Positions 36,901-45,421 of a stretch of DNA of 64,000 bases are shown one piece after another. The DNA lies in contig NZ_BMXQ01000001.1 in the NCBI RefSeq assembly GCF_014651835.1, positions 1,812,801 through 1,876,800 on the forward strand. The letters run 5' to 3'. The position numbers were made by a program, and so were the translations under genes. The stretch's first letter is position 1; the number at the start of each line of letters is the position of its first letter. The DNA comes from Pigmentiphaga litoralis. Lineage in GTDB: Bacteria > Pseudomonadota > Gammaproteobacteria > Burkholderiales > Burkholderiaceae_B. The notes below the pieces were generated by a model. It ran no database searches, was not told the origin of the DNA, and saw nothing but the letters and a program-made list of their open reading frames with translations.

Positions 36901-37146
36901 CTGGGGCAGCAGCATCACCGCACACACATCGTCTGCCGCGATCGCCCGGCCCCAGTCCTTTTGCATCAGTGGCGCGTCGTTGACCACCACGATGAACGGG
37001 TGCCGCCGCTGCATCTTGCGGCCGCGCCCGGCAATGAGTCCGCGCCCGCGCAGCAGCGTATCTACCCGCGTGCGGCGGCAGACTTGAACGACCTCGCGCC
37101 CGACCTGCGGGCGGAACGGGTCACGGCAAACGATCAGATGGGCCAT
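33955..37146 (-). CDS. Tail tip/host specificity protein J-like
   Basis: 1063 aa from ATG 37146; the frame is open further up but the K-like gene overlaps there. A hydrophobic region at about 95-145 is typical of the J/GP13 family. The central region (about 200-700) carries the hub domains, with YYAGVIDVVRTEP and EYTDPQTWKP. FN3/Ig-like beta domains lie at 790-1060, e.g. GSATTPSISTTLSVGTWHVR. It forms the distal tail hub and carries receptor specificity. Followed by a terminator-like hairpin. Confidence 0.9.
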   Translation of the reverse strand: MAHLIVCRDPFRPQVGREVVQVCRRTRVDTLLRGRGLIAGRGRKMQRRHPFIVVVNDAPLMQKDWGRAIAADDVCAVMLLPQGGGGSNPLQVVLQVALIAASIYAPYLAGLTMTLANGAVVASTAGALLSAGVMLAGSLLINALLPPPKAASATAREAASPTYTVGAQGNAARLLEAIPVLYGRFRLYPDFAAQPYVENIGNEQYLYQLFCLTQGEIEIDKIRIEDTDITSFGEVQYEVIKPGGAVTLFPDNVVTSDAVQNLELLAANEANVGDGWKGPYVVNPANTEANWIAIDFSYQGLFYANDSGGLDALSMTFEVQAQRVDGTGAGAGDWLAIGGETLTMATDKAQVISRRYPVPPGRYQVRVRRVGDKALDSRASNTLYWAGMRAYLPSQSYYGDVTLLAMVIKATNNLNGNTARRVNVLGTRKLPVWDGATWSEPVATRNPAWAIADAFRNTTYGRGLPDKRINLDELLRLAGVWAARGDYCDGVFDTTSTLWDAVTQIARVGRAVPMYYAGVIDVVRTEPKTIREAVFTPHNMAARSFAIDYAFPDVDAADHVVVEYTDPQTWKPAQVPCILQGGTANKAANVQFWGITNRDQAWREGISMAAANRDQRRAVSFATEMEGNIPRYGGFVAVSHDVPQWGLSGQVEQFDPVSGLLRTSEPLQWFGAESHYLALRRRNGSADGPYLVTPGPDEFSCVVVAAEGVRRAMYVSDGRRSEPTIYVFGPGERRGLDCVMLAAEPDEDGKVKLRLTNYAPSVHEAEQGGSAPPPAPASLLPGVTAAPVVASVSVVGGSVNGQQTVTATAARGAERYEFEASSDNLTWALLGSATTPSISTTLSVGTWHVRARAIGAMPGPWAYWTGVISEMTMPPPAPTLTLQEAWAGKAVRVNISNARGDFRTIRVWTGGVMRREFNTTNFVIEWTYDDAVASSAVSPEVTFTVLEVNVAGPSAEASITVTNSAPAAPGGTVVQAQSGLALRLVWSTASDAARHYITAPSVGDFPGFNWSGLPNGEPYVDVPLPLGTNGDVVFSLRCVDLWGNSSPTTTVQYQAPPDTGGGD

Positions 37147-37531
37147 TGTGGAACCGGTAGTATTGAAGTCGAGAAAAGCCCAGGAGGCGCAGGCCCGCGC
37201 GCGGCGTCCAGATGACACCGCGGCCCTGCATCGCATGCAGCACGCCGCCACCGTCGATATCCAGCCAGACGCCCACGTGCGGATCGTCTCCGCCCCGCAG
37301 CAGCACACCAGCGCCATGGAACGGCGCTGGCACCACTTCCCAGTCGCGGGCATGCATGTGCGCCGCGTACGCCTGGCGCGCAGCATCGCCCAGCGATAGG
37401 TCGGGCAATGCGACGCCGAAGTGATCGCGCTGGACGACCTGCAGCAGGCCCCAGCAGTTGAATGCGTCCGGCCCAACCGCGCCCGCACGCCACGGCAGCC
37501 CGATGTAGCCGTTGACCGCCGCCGGCGTCAT
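37121..37531 (-). CDS. NlpC/P60 family tail protein (lambda K-like)
   Basis: 136 aa. AFNCWGLLQVVQRDHFG supplies the catalytic Cys and DDPHVGVWLDIDGGGVLH a His, as in NlpC/P60 cysteine peptidases. Phage homologues (lambda gpK C-half) aid tail tip assembly and local peptidoglycan cutting during DNA entry. Overlaps the J-like start by 26 bp and the DUF1833 gene by 4 bp. Confidence 0.85.
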   Translation of the reverse strand: MTPAAVNGYIGLPWRAGAVGPDAFNCWGLLQVVQRDHFGVALPDLSLGDAARQAYAAHMHARDWEVVPAPFHGAGVLLRGGDDPHVGVWLDIDGGGVLHAMQGRGVIWTPRAGLRLLGFSRLQYYRFHNGPSDRLP

Positions 37532-38076
37532 CGCACCAGCCCCGGAAAGTCGTCAGGCGTGTACCTGCGCCGAGGAAACGGCCAGTTGTGCACGTCGCTA
37601 AGCGTCGCGGTGCCCGTCACCTGAAAGACGTCGGCGTGCACGTTGGTGAGCGTCATCGTGTAAGGCGGGTCCATCTGTGGCGCTGACAGGTCGCTTGCCA
37701 GGTATGGCCGATAGGTCACCTCGATACGCGCCGTCTGCGCGATCGCCTGCTCCAGGTGGGACGTCACCTCGCGGCTTGCGTTGTCCAGCGAGATGCGCAT
37801 GCTGGGCACCGATCCGGCCTCAAAGCCGGGCAGCGAGAACCGGAACGCGCCGGGTATGAACTTCACCACCTTGCCCGCGTCCATTGGCGCATCGTCTTCG
37901 AGCCGTGCTTCGATTTCCTCGTACCCGATGACGACTCGAATCGCAGTTGGCTTGCCGTCGTCGTCGATGAAAGCCGGGTGCCGGATCTCGATCGTGTCGA
38001 AGATCACGGCATCCGCCGGCGCCGAAGCATAAGCCTCGGCCAGGGCTTCACTTAGTCCGCTTTTTGCTGCGGCCAT
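37528..38076 (-). CDS. DUF1833 family phage tail protein
   Basis: 182 aa. IRHPAFIDDDGKPTAIRVV and the central DAPMDAGKVVKFIPGAFRFSLPG match the DUF1833 minor tail proteins found before NlpC/P60-J in HK97-like tails; it occupies the lambda gpL position. Starts after a terminator hairpin. Confidence 0.85.
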   Translation of the reverse strand: MAAAKSGLSEALAEAYASAPADAVIFDTIEIRHPAFIDDDGKPTAIRVVIGYEEIEARLEDDAPMDAGKVVKFIPGAFRFSLPGFEAGSVPSMRISLDNASREVTSHLEQAIAQTARIEVTYRPYLASDLSAPQMDPPYTMTLTNVHADVFQVTGTATLSDVHNWPFPRRRYTPDDFPGLVR

Positions 38077-38090
38077 GCACCCTCCAGGCG

Positions 38091-38115
38091 AAAAAAAACC
38101 CGCTCGCGGCGGGTT
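38091..38115 (-). terminator. Terminator-like hairpin after the SGNH tail fibre gene
   Basis: AACCCGC (38097-38103) pairs with GCGGGTT (38109-38115); the run of A at 38091-38096 is a U-tract on the minus strand. Confidence 0.8.
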
Positions 38116-38138
38116 GTCGGTTCAGTCTCATGGCGGCC

Positions 38139-40460
38139 TCAGTACGTGCTGTAGACGCCCGAGGCCACCCGTAACGTCGTGCCGGCCGCCGCGGCCAGGC
38201 CGTAGCACCGCAAGCCACCGTCCGGCGACAGGACCAAGTGCCCAGGCTCAAAGAGGTCGGTCAGCACAGGGATGACGACCGGGTCGCGAGGCGTCAGGAA
38301 TTTGCCGAAACCGTGCACGAGGGTTCCGTTCGCCCGCGCAGCGCCGGCGGCCATGGTCAGATGCATCCGGAATTCGACGTCGCCTGAGTCATTGGCCCGG
38401 AAGCGCCGCGCGGAGCCGTTGACATAGTTCCAACCCTCCTGGGGTGCCCAGACCGAAGGCAGGTCTGTCCAGTCGACGCGGTTGCTGGTCACCTTGTTGA
38501 TCTGACCCAGAATCGCCTTGGCATGTGCCCAACCCTGCAGGCGGAACAACGTCGGGTTGCCGTGGATGTTGTCCGCCACGACAGGGTCCATCCAGGTAAG
38601 GTTGGGCGCCAGAGCCGGGTTGACCATGTTGGCGATGATCAAGCCGTATTCGGTGAGCCCATCCACCACGACGACGCGCTCTTCTGCAGCAAGCCGCATG
38701 ATGGTTGCGCGGTACGGGTTGCCTTCCGCATAACGGGTCGATGCCTGGCCGCGCGCGCCGGCTTGGGCTTGCGTGTACCAGAGCGGGTACAGGTCGAGCA
38801 CGACCCGCGACCCGGCGGCCTTGCAGATGGCGATCATCTGCTTCACGTTGGCATACAGCGCAGCTGCGCCGAGCGCACCTTGCTGGTCGTTTGTGCCGAC
38901 GCCGATGACCGTGTCGGTGGTACCGGAAGGCACGCCATTCGCCAGCAGGATCGCCAGCTGATTGGCAGAGGCCTGCCCGCCCACCGCTTGGTTCCGGTAC
39001 TGCGAAACGCGCATGCCCATCGAACCGTCGAGATACTTCGCGGCCCATCGGCCAGGGCAAGGCGCGCCGGGGTCTTGCTGGCGCGAGTCGCCGATATAGA
39101 ACAGGCCCAGCAGGCCCGTTGAATTCTGCGCCCCGCCTTCCTCGATCCAGAGGTTTTCGTACCGGACGCCGGCGGTCACTCCCGCCAGATAGCCGCCGAT
39201 GCCATAGGCCTGGATCGGATCCTTCACGGTCCGCGAGCGGAACAGCGCACCATTGACCAGGATATTGAAGCTGTGTGCGCTGGTGGGCTCGATCGTGATG
39301 ATGGCCTGGCTCGGATCGAATGTGGCGTGCACCTGGCGATACGCGTCCTGCGGGTGCACCACGTTGCCCTGCACATAGCCGCTGCCAGCTTCCTTTTCGA
39401 TGAAAGCCGAGTTGCCGCCGGACCAGGTCATGCCGTAGTAGCCCAGCGCGGTCCGTGCAAAGCATGCCGGCGTCAGCCCCGCCATGCCGGCAGGGATCGT
39501 CACTGAGCAATGCAGCCGCTGGCCGACCTTCAATCGAATCTCAGCAAGCTCGTAGTACCCGGTGCCCGGCGAGTTGAATTCAACGGTGTCTGCCGTGTAG
39601 GTGATGGCACCGCTGCCCGCCAACGTTTCGATCTCGCTGCCGCCAGCATTCGGGCTGCCGGGCCACATGTACCGGCGGGCAATGAACTCAGCGGCCGGAT
39701 CCACCTTGCGGAACTTGTTGCGGATCAGGTCGCCCGCCCCGACAAAGTGGCGCTCTTTTGCGTTCAGCGGCTGCCCGAAGGACGTGCTCCCCTCCAGGTA
39801 GGTGAATCCCATCTCGATGCTCGGGATGATCTCTATCGCGCCGTTGACGTCGCAGTCGAAGCCCACGTTGACCAGGTGGAACTTCACCCCTTCATCACGC
39901 GTGATTCGGACCGTGCCAGGCCCAAGGCCATAGATCGACTCGTAGGCAAAGTGATAGATGTTCGTCGTTCCGGTGATGAACGGAAAGTGCACCGTTGGCC
40001 CGTCCGAGAACAGGCGCGTGTAGTTCAGCAGCGGGAAGAAGTTGTTGCGGCCCACGCCGGTTGCCAGGTCGTAATCGCCGGCGCCGCCGAGTTCCTGAAT
40101 CGTGACGATGTGCGATTCTGATGGGAACGGCAACCACCGCCCGGCCGCCAGATCAGCGTCGAAGCTTTGGCCCGACACGTGAGCATCGCCCGTGACATAT
40201 TTCAGCACCGGGTCGCCGTGCAGCACATAGTCCTTTCGCGCGTACGCCGTGCCTGGCGCCCAAACACCGCGATAGGTGAAGGCCAGCCGTGACTCCACCG
40301 CGCTGTCGATCATTGCTTCTTTCGACGCAATCAGGGCTGTGGGGGACTTCACCGGGCCGGCGCCAAAGTTGACGCTGCCGGCGCCGGTGGCCCATTCGTT
40401 GACCTTCGATTCGGTGGCGGACCACCGGGCGGTGGCTTCAGGGAAAGGCAGTTGCGCCAT
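38139..40460 (-). CDS. Tail fibre/tailspike with SGNH hydrolase domain
   Basis: 773 aa. Residues 1-60 look like a fibre-attachment head (WSATESKVNEWATGAGS). A beta-rich region follows. From about 455 comes an SGNH esterase/lipase core: block I YIGDSRQQ (about 457), block II Gly in VGGQAS, block III GVGTNDQQ (about 521), and block V DNIHGN (about 630). A C-terminal beta domain closes the protein. All four blocks are recognisable, so activity is plausible. Likely deacetylates a surface polysaccharide during adsorption. Inserted between two conserved tail genes and flanked by terminators. Confidence 0.8.
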   Translation of the reverse strand: MAQLPFPEATARWSATESKVNEWATGAGSVNFGAGPVKSPTALIASKEAMIDSAVESRLAFTYRGVWAPGTAYARKDYVLHGDPVLKYVTGDAHVSGQSFDADLAAGRWLPFPSESHIVTIQELGGAGDYDLATGVGRNNFFPLLNYTRLFSDGPTVHFPFITGTTNIYHFAYESIYGLGPGTVRITRDEGVKFHLVNVGFDCDVNGAIEIIPSIEMGFTYLEGSTSFGQPLNAKERHFVGAGDLIRNKFRKVDPAAEFIARRYMWPGSPNAGGSEIETLAGSGAITYTADTVEFNSPGTGYYELAEIRLKVGQRLHCSVTIPAGMAGLTPACFARTALGYYGMTWSGGNSAFIEKEAGSGYVQGNVVHPQDAYRQVHATFDPSQAIITIEPTSAHSFNILVNGALFRSRTVKDPIQAYGIGGYLAGVTAGVRYENLWIEEGGAQNSTGLLGLFYIGDSRQQDPGAPCPGRWAAKYLDGSMGMRVSQYRNQAVGGQASANQLAILLANGVPSGTTDTVIGVGTNDQQGALGAAALYANVKQMIAICKAAGSRVVLDLYPLWYTQAQAGARGQASTRYAEGNPYRATIMRLAAEERVVVVDGLTEYGLIIANMVNPALAPNLTWMDPVVADNIHGNPTLFRLQGWAHAKAILGQINKVTSNRVDWTDLPSVWAPQEGWNYVNGSARRFRANDSGDVEFRMHLTMAAGAARANGTLVHGFGKFLTPRDPVVIPVLTDLFEPGHLVLSPDGGLRCYGLAAAAGTTLRVASGVYSTY

Positions 40461-40463
40461 CAG

Positions 40464-40970
40464 TCACTCCTGCCAAGCGTCGTGCGCTGGCATCGTATTG
40501 TTGAACAAGGTGTAGAACGCGTTGTCGATCGCGGCGAATTCAGGCGTCGTCACACCCACCTTCATGAGCGTGTATTCATCGACAGATGCGACGGGCATGG
40601 CTTTCACTTCGAGCTCAGCTGCCACGCTCCACAGATCCAGGCCGCTTGCCATCAGCGACACGTTGTAGGGCGGGCTCTGGCTGAAGCGCGTTTGCACCGG
40701 GCTTGTGCCGCGCCCGTTGGCCAAGTCGATCCGGAACCAGCCAGCGGCGTCGGCTGCGTCGTGGTGGACGAAGGCTTCAAACAGGTCGAACTGTTGGCGG
40801 GTGAAAACCCAGGTCAGCTTGACCGTCGTCGGGAAAGTGCGGAACCGGCGGCGCTGCCGCGCGTTGCCGGCGTCCATGTCGGTCCGCACGAACGGCGCCT
40901 TGGGCTGGTAGCCGTAGCCGCTCGCGGTCGGCCGCGGCAGCAGCGCCGGCCACTTCGGGATATCTGCCAT
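40464..40970 (-). CDS. Phage minor tail protein
   Basis: 168 aa. KLTWVFTRQQFDLFEAFVHHDAADAAGWFRIDLANG is characteristic of small HK97-like tail tip proteins (lambda gpM position, upstream of DUF1833). Three bp separate it from the SGNH fibre gene, so they are coupled although the latter is probably an insertion. Confidence 0.75.
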   Translation of the reverse strand: MADIPKWPALLPRPTASGYGYQPKAPFVRTDMDAGNARQRRRFRTFPTTVKLTWVFTRQQFDLFEAFVHHDAADAAGWFRIDLANGRGTSPVQTRFSQSPPYNVSLMASGLDLWSVAAELEVKAMPVASVDEYTLMKVGVTTPEFAAIDNAFYTLFNNTMPAHDAWQE

Positions 40971-40985
40971 GAGGGCCCAAGAATG

Positions 40986-41006
40986 AAAAAACCCGCCGAA
41001 GCGGGT
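40986..41006 (-). terminator. Terminator-like hairpin with UUCG loop
   Basis: On the minus strand ACCCGC-TTCG-GCGGGT (41006-40991) is followed by TTTTT (40990-40986). Lies between an accessory membrane gene and the minor tail gene. Confidence 0.8.
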
Positions 41007-41083
41007 ATAAAGTTGTGGCGCCGACTGAGACGCCTAGTTTCTGGAAGACCACATGAAAGCCACGCAGCCCTCCCCGACTCCAG

Positions 41084-41584
41084 TCATCCCCCAGCCGGCG
41101 CCAGACCGAAAGGAAGCACCACGCAACACGCCGCCGCAGCGACCGCGATCAGGGGGCTCGCGATAGCGGCAAGTCGAATCCGGTTCAGCAGGGTGCCAAC
41201 GCTGAGATTGCGGGCGACAGCCGCGTCGATTCGAGCCTGCATATTGTTGAGCTCGATCTCGCGGAGCTGCTGCAACTGAAAATCAGGCTGATACAGGTGC
41301 TTTGGCTCGTTGTAGAGCGCAGGAAGCTCCGAAATTCGCATCGGCTTCCAAACGAGCACTGTCGCGACCGCGAATAGGTAGACGGAGAACGCTGCGGCAC
41401 CTACGCCGTACCAACTGACAGCCGTCTGCAAGCTGTTGGCCGCGAACGCAAGCGCGCCGGTGCCGCCGGCGAGCAAGACAGTGAGCGTTGTCATGCATTC
41501 CTTCGCCAAGGCCTCGGCGTTTTCCCGCCGACCCTTGAGGTTTTCCACCGCGGCTTTTTCAGCCCAATCCAAGACGTCACTCAT
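41084..41584 (-). CDS. Small membrane protein, probable prophage accessory (moron) gene
   Basis: 166 aa. Helical soluble start, two hydrophobic segments (about 32-52, TLTVLLAGGTGALAFAANSL, and about 60-80), a charged middle with NMQARIDAAVARN, and a C-terminal hydrophobic segment. No recognised family. Framed by two terminator hairpins between the tape measure and tail tip genes, so expressed as a separate unit. A role in superinfection exclusion is a guess. Confidence 0.65.
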   Translation of the reverse strand: MSDVLDWAEKAAVENLKGRRENAEALAKECMTTLTVLLAGGTGALAFAANSLQTAVSWYGVGAAAFSVYLFAVATVLVWKPMRISELPALYNEPKHLYQPDFQLQQLREIELNNMQARIDAAVARNLSVGTLLNRIRLAAIASPLIAVAAAACCVVLPFGLAPAGG

Positions 41585-41626
41585 AGGTCCTCCGTGTGCC
41601 AGTCCCGCATTCGGGCGCGGCTGTCG

Positions 41627-41649
41627 AAAAAAAGCCCGCCGGAGCGGGT
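41627..41649 (-). terminator. Terminator-like hairpin after the lipoprotein gene
   Basis: CCCGC (41635-41639) pairs with GCGGG (41644-41648) around a 4-nt loop. The run of A at 41627-41633 provides the U-tract for the minus strand. Confidence 0.7.
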
Positions 41650-41668
41650 CTTCTGCGATGGTGATCGG

Positions 41669-42148
41669 CTATCGAGCCAGGACGACGTCAGACGTGGCCG
41701 CGTCTTGGACTTTTACGCGCTCAACGACGGCACCACCTTGTACGCCGATCTGCGGTACCTCCCAACTGACAGCGCCAGTCACGAAATACTCTCCAGGCGG
41801 CACCGCCCTGAACTCGAAACGCCCTTCTGCGTCGGCCCGCGTGGTGCGGGTTGCGGCCATGTACCGAGGATCAGGCTCCGACATCATGTTGCCGGCTCGA
41901 ACAGCGTCGTACCACTGCAGGCTCAACGACGTCACCGGATTCAGCAAAATCTCACTACCTGCACCCTTGACCACGCCGCCGCCACGCTGCTTGGCAAAAA
42001 GCTGGCCGCGCACTACTCCGGTCCCGGTCTTCGCGAGCGAGGCGTATTCAGCCTCATTAAATGGCAGGCGAGTGACGGTGGTACGTTGGGGCGGCATTGC
42101 ACATGCAGCTAACCCTAAGGTCAGCGCAATCGTCAGAGCGATTTTCAT
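41669..42148 (-). CDS. Putative lipoprotein, probable prophage accessory gene
   Basis: 159 aa. Lipoprotein signal LTLGLAACAMPP with Cys at about residue 16. The middle (TTRADAEGRFEFRAVPPGEYFVTG) is a carboxypeptidase-regulatory/Ig-like beta repeat. No phage tail family fits, and lipoproteins in this position often modify host surface or block superinfection. Bounded on one side by a terminator hairpin and starts 37 bp after the tape-measure stop. Confidence 0.65.
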   Translation of the reverse strand: MKIALTIALTLGLAACAMPPQRTTVTRLPFNEAEYASLAKTGTGVVRGQLFAKQRGGGVVKGAGSEILLNPVTSLSLQWYDAVRAGNMMSEPDPRYMAATRTTRADAEGRFEFRAVPPGEYFVTGAVSWEVPQIGVQGGAVVERVKVQDAATSDVVLAR

Positions 42149-42185
42149 GGTCCGTGTCGAATGATGGTGGGACTACATCATAAGG

Positions 42186-45107
42186 CTACGTCCCGAAGTT
42201 GTCGCGCAACCCGAATCGCCCTTTTGCTGCGCGATAGACAGAGCCCTGACCTGCATCAAATTGTCCCGCTACAGCATCGACTGCCTGCTTCACCACCATC
42301 TTGACCAGCAACGAACCATCGTCGCCAGTCGTGGCCGATCCCTCGAACTGATTGCCGTTGTGGTCCTCGACAACGATGTTGACTGCAGGCGTTCCACCTT
42401 GCTGACTCGCGCCGGCTGCGGTGCGAGCCACGAGCGGCGTGACGTTGCCATCGTTCCCGGCCATCATTAGGTACTGTCGGCCTCCCGTCTCAAGTAATTC
42501 GGGTATGCCGCGCTCATTTACCTCGTACATCTGCCGGGCGGCGACAGGCCCTCCATGTTCTCGGCGTGGCAGGGTCAGGCCGTAACCTGTGCCCCCATTG
42601 CCCAGCGTTGTTGTGTTGCCATTGACCAGCCCTGTCGGGGTTGCCGTCGGACCCATGAAGCCAGAAAGCGCCGTCGACAGAAAACTGAACAGCGGCCCGG
42701 TGATGTTCTGCTGCACCGCCAACCGCGCGATGCCGCTCACCATCGTGTTGATCAGGTCGCCAAACGTCAGCTTCCCAGTCGTCACGAACTTGGTGAAGGC
42801 ATCCTCTGCGCTCTTGAAGGCCCCGCCCAGCAGGCTTTCGGCCGCGCCCGAGACGTTCCGCACCGTGTCCAGGTAGTTCGCAAAAGCCCGACGACTGCCC
42901 GTGCTCCAGTCCGACTGCATCGCGTCCACGCCGCTGTAATACTGCTGCTGCGCCTGCAACGCTGCCTGCAACTGCGCCTTGATGTTCTCGGTACGCGCCC
43001 GATAGGCGTCGCCGCCGAGCTGATCGGTCGGCGTCGCACGGTCCAACTCGCGCTGGTACCGAAGGTATTCCTGGTAGAGGGCCCGCGTCTCCTGCTGCCG
43101 CGCATAAGCTTTGTCGCCCTGCCCGTACGCGTCCAGCTGCCGCTGGTACTGCTCTTCGCGCGCCTGCTGCGAACTTGCGATCGTGGCCTGAATCTGCCCG
43201 TATCGCTCGTTGTAGCGTTCCAGCGCAGCGAGGCGTTCCTTCTCGGCCTTCTGCGCTGCAGCCTCGGCCTTTTCCTTGGCCGTTACCTGCTGCTCAATCG
43301 CCACGTTCTGCGCCAACTGCGCGCGGATCTGGTCCTGAGCTGCCAGCAGCGACTTTTGATCCGCCGTCAGGATCTTCTTTTCCTTCAGGTCGGCGATCTG
43401 CTGCTCGAACTTGGCCTGCTGGCTTGCCGCCTGGCCGAGTTTGCCGGCGGTCGTCAGTTGCTCGCGGGCGGATGCCTCCTGCTCTTTCAGTTGCAGCAGC
43501 AGGCGTTCGGCCGCGTTGTCGGTGTAGGCCTTCGGCTTGGGCCCGGCCTTGTCCTTGTATTTCTCGTTGATCGCGGCAACGCGGTCGTTGTATTCCTTAC
43601 CGACGATGCCGGCCAGTGCTGCATCGCGCTTGAACTGCGCCAATTCCTCGGCACGTTGCTCAGCTCGACTCTGCGTGGCCTTCTTCTGCGCATCAAGCCT
43701 CCCCTTGGCGTCGATGACCGCCTGGTTGCGCGCCCGATCCGCGCCATCGGCGGTGGCCTTGCGCTCTTCCTCATCCGCTTTGATGATCGCCGGTTGCAGC
43801 ACTTTCAGCCGCTCGCGGAGAGCATCAAGGGCAGCATTCTGCCGGCCACCACCGCCGCCCACCGCTGCGCCACCGGCGGTCGTCGCCATGCCGCCAGGGT
43901 TGGCCAGAATGGCGTTGATCTCATCCTGGATCTTCGTCGCTTCCTTGCGGATGTCCTCCACGGCGCGCGGCCGGCCGATGTTCAGCATCGCATCCCAGGC
44001 ACGCTTTGCAGCGCCCGTGATGCCATCCCATGCGCGCTCGACGGTACCGGCTTGGCTGCGCACCTCTGCCATGCGCTTTTCCATCGCAGTGGCGTAGGCG
44101 CGCTGCGCGATCGCACCGGCCTCGTCCTTGCGGCCCATTTCTTCGGCCGCGCGGATCTGGTCGTAGGTCGCGCCGGTCAGGTAGCCCATGGACCGATTCA
44201 GCTCAATCGACGCCTTGACCGGGTCGTCCGCCAGCTTGGCGAAAATCTTGCCGGTGTCCTCGATGCTCTGGCCGATGGTCTTGTTGGCCGACAGCGCCAC
44301 CGCAGCGAAGCGCTGCAGATCGTTGCCGCCCACGCGTGCGCCCGCCGCCAGCGCGGTCAGCGCTTCAGCAGCAGCGCCTTGCGTGCCCTGCACCTCGCTG
44401 ATGCTGCGGGCCATCGACTGCATCTGGCCTGCCGTCACGCCCGCATAGTTGCCGGTCGTGATCAGTGCACGGTTGTACTTCTCGCCCTCGGTGCTGCCCT
44501 GGTAGTAGGCGAACCCAAGCGCAGCGGCTGCGGCCGCCGCCAGCGTGAATGGACCGACCAACCCTGCGACATACCCGCCGAGCGCGCGTGCCGCCGGGCC
44601 GATACCGCCGAACATGTCTTTAAGCTGACCACCCTGCTGCAGGAAGACCGTCAGAGGGTTCTGGCCGCCCTGCAAGCTCACCATGATGTCGGTGAACTGC
44701 GCCGGCACGCCGCGCATTGCCGCCGCCGTTGCCTTGGCGGACATGCCGAGGCCGGTCGTTGCCGATTCGGTCTCGCGCAACTTGGCGATGATGGGCTCAT
44801 ACACAGCCGGGCTGATGCCGCGCTGCGCGGCTTGGTACTCCAGCAGCGCGGACTTTGGCTTGCCATAGGTGGCCGCCAGCGTCTCGGCGCCACGGATCCA
44901 CCGTGCATTGGCCTGATCCAACCGCTGCGAGGCTTTGTCCGCCGCGTCACCGATGCTGTTGACCCCGCCGGCAGCGCGCTTGCCGGCCTGACCGATATCG
45001 TCCGCGGCCTTCTTCCCGTCATTGGCCAGGGACTTGAGCTTGGTAGAGGCCTCGCTCACGTCCGCGCCGACACGCAGCGTCGTCTTGCCGACCACTTGAT
45101 CGGTCAT
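42186..45107 (-). CDS. Phage tail tape measure protein
   Basis: 973 aa. N-terminal third: KLKSLANDGKKAADDIGQAGKRAAGG, and hydrophobic GYVAGLVGPFTLAAAAAAALGF near residue 180. A long coiled-coil middle is rich in Ala, Gln, Glu and Lys (about 430-720). Near the C-terminus comes a second hydrophobic region and GLTLPRREHGGPVAARQMYEV, diagnostic of lambda-type tape measures. Determines tail length and enters the cell with DNA. Confidence 0.92.
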   Translation of the reverse strand: MTDQVVGKTTLRVGADVSEASTKLKSLANDGKKAADDIGQAGKRAAGGVNSIGDAADKASQRLDQANARWIRGAETLAATYGKPKSALLEYQAAQRGISPAVYEPIIAKLRETESATTGLGMSAKATAAAMRGVPAQFTDIMVSLQGGQNPLTVFLQQGGQLKDMFGGIGPAARALGGYVAGLVGPFTLAAAAAAALGFAYYQGSTEGEKYNRALITTGNYAGVTAGQMQSMARSISEVQGTQGAAAEALTALAAGARVGGNDLQRFAAVALSANKTIGQSIEDTGKIFAKLADDPVKASIELNRSMGYLTGATYDQIRAAEEMGRKDEAGAIAQRAYATAMEKRMAEVRSQAGTVERAWDGITGAAKRAWDAMLNIGRPRAVEDIRKEATKIQDEINAILANPGGMATTAGGAAVGGGGGRQNAALDALRERLKVLQPAIIKADEEERKATADGADRARNQAVIDAKGRLDAQKKATQSRAEQRAEELAQFKRDAALAGIVGKEYNDRVAAINEKYKDKAGPKPKAYTDNAAERLLLQLKEQEASAREQLTTAGKLGQAASQQAKFEQQIADLKEKKILTADQKSLLAAQDQIRAQLAQNVAIEQQVTAKEKAEAAAQKAEKERLAALERYNERYGQIQATIASSQQAREEQYQRQLDAYGQGDKAYARQQETRALYQEYLRYQRELDRATPTDQLGGDAYRARTENIKAQLQAALQAQQQYYSGVDAMQSDWSTGSRRAFANYLDTVRNVSGAAESLLGGAFKSAEDAFTKFVTTGKLTFGDLINTMVSGIARLAVQQNITGPLFSFLSTALSGFMGPTATPTGLVNGNTTTLGNGGTGYGLTLPRREHGGPVAARQMYEVNERGIPELLETGGRQYLMMAGNDGNVTPLVARTAAGASQQGGTPAVNIVVEDHNGNQFEGSATTGDDGSLLVKMVVKQAVDAVAGQFDAGQGSVYRAAKGRFGLRDNFGT

Positions 45108-45110
45108 ACC

Positions 45111-45404
45111 CTACCCCTTGTACATTTGGTCCAGCGCTGCGGCCTCCATCACCTGGATACCGTCGAACACGTCATCCATGTCTTTGCGCGGCACACCACA
45201 ACGCCGCATGACGAACGACAGCGACGCGTAATTGAGCCCCGTTGGTTTGCCGGTGCCGCCGAGCACCCACTGTGTCTGCAGCGTCCGGAACACGCGCTGA
45301 ATCAGCACGTTGTCCGGCCACATCTCCACCGCGGCCGGCATAACGTCGGCCATGGTCAGCCCCCAGTTATCCAGTTCTTTCTGGCCGGGGGCTGTCCAAT
45401 ACAT
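45111..45404 (-). CDS. Tail assembly chaperone, -1 frame extension (DUF1799-like)
   Basis: 97 aa from ATG 45404. In frame with, and open back to, the slip site at 45431-45425, so the main product is likely a frameshift fusion (about 209 aa) of the upstream chaperone. Sequence MYWTAPGQKELDNWGLTMADV and FVMRRCGVPRKDMDDVFDGIQ is of the DUF1799 type. Analogous to the T part of lambda gpGT. Confidence 0.85.
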   Translation of the reverse strand: MYWTAPGQKELDNWGLTMADVMPAAVEMWPDNVLIQRVFRTLQTQWVLGGTGKPTGLNYASLSFVMRRCGVPRKDMDDVFDGIQVMEAAALDQMYKG

Positions 45405-45421
45405 GCGCTGCGCGGCGGCGA

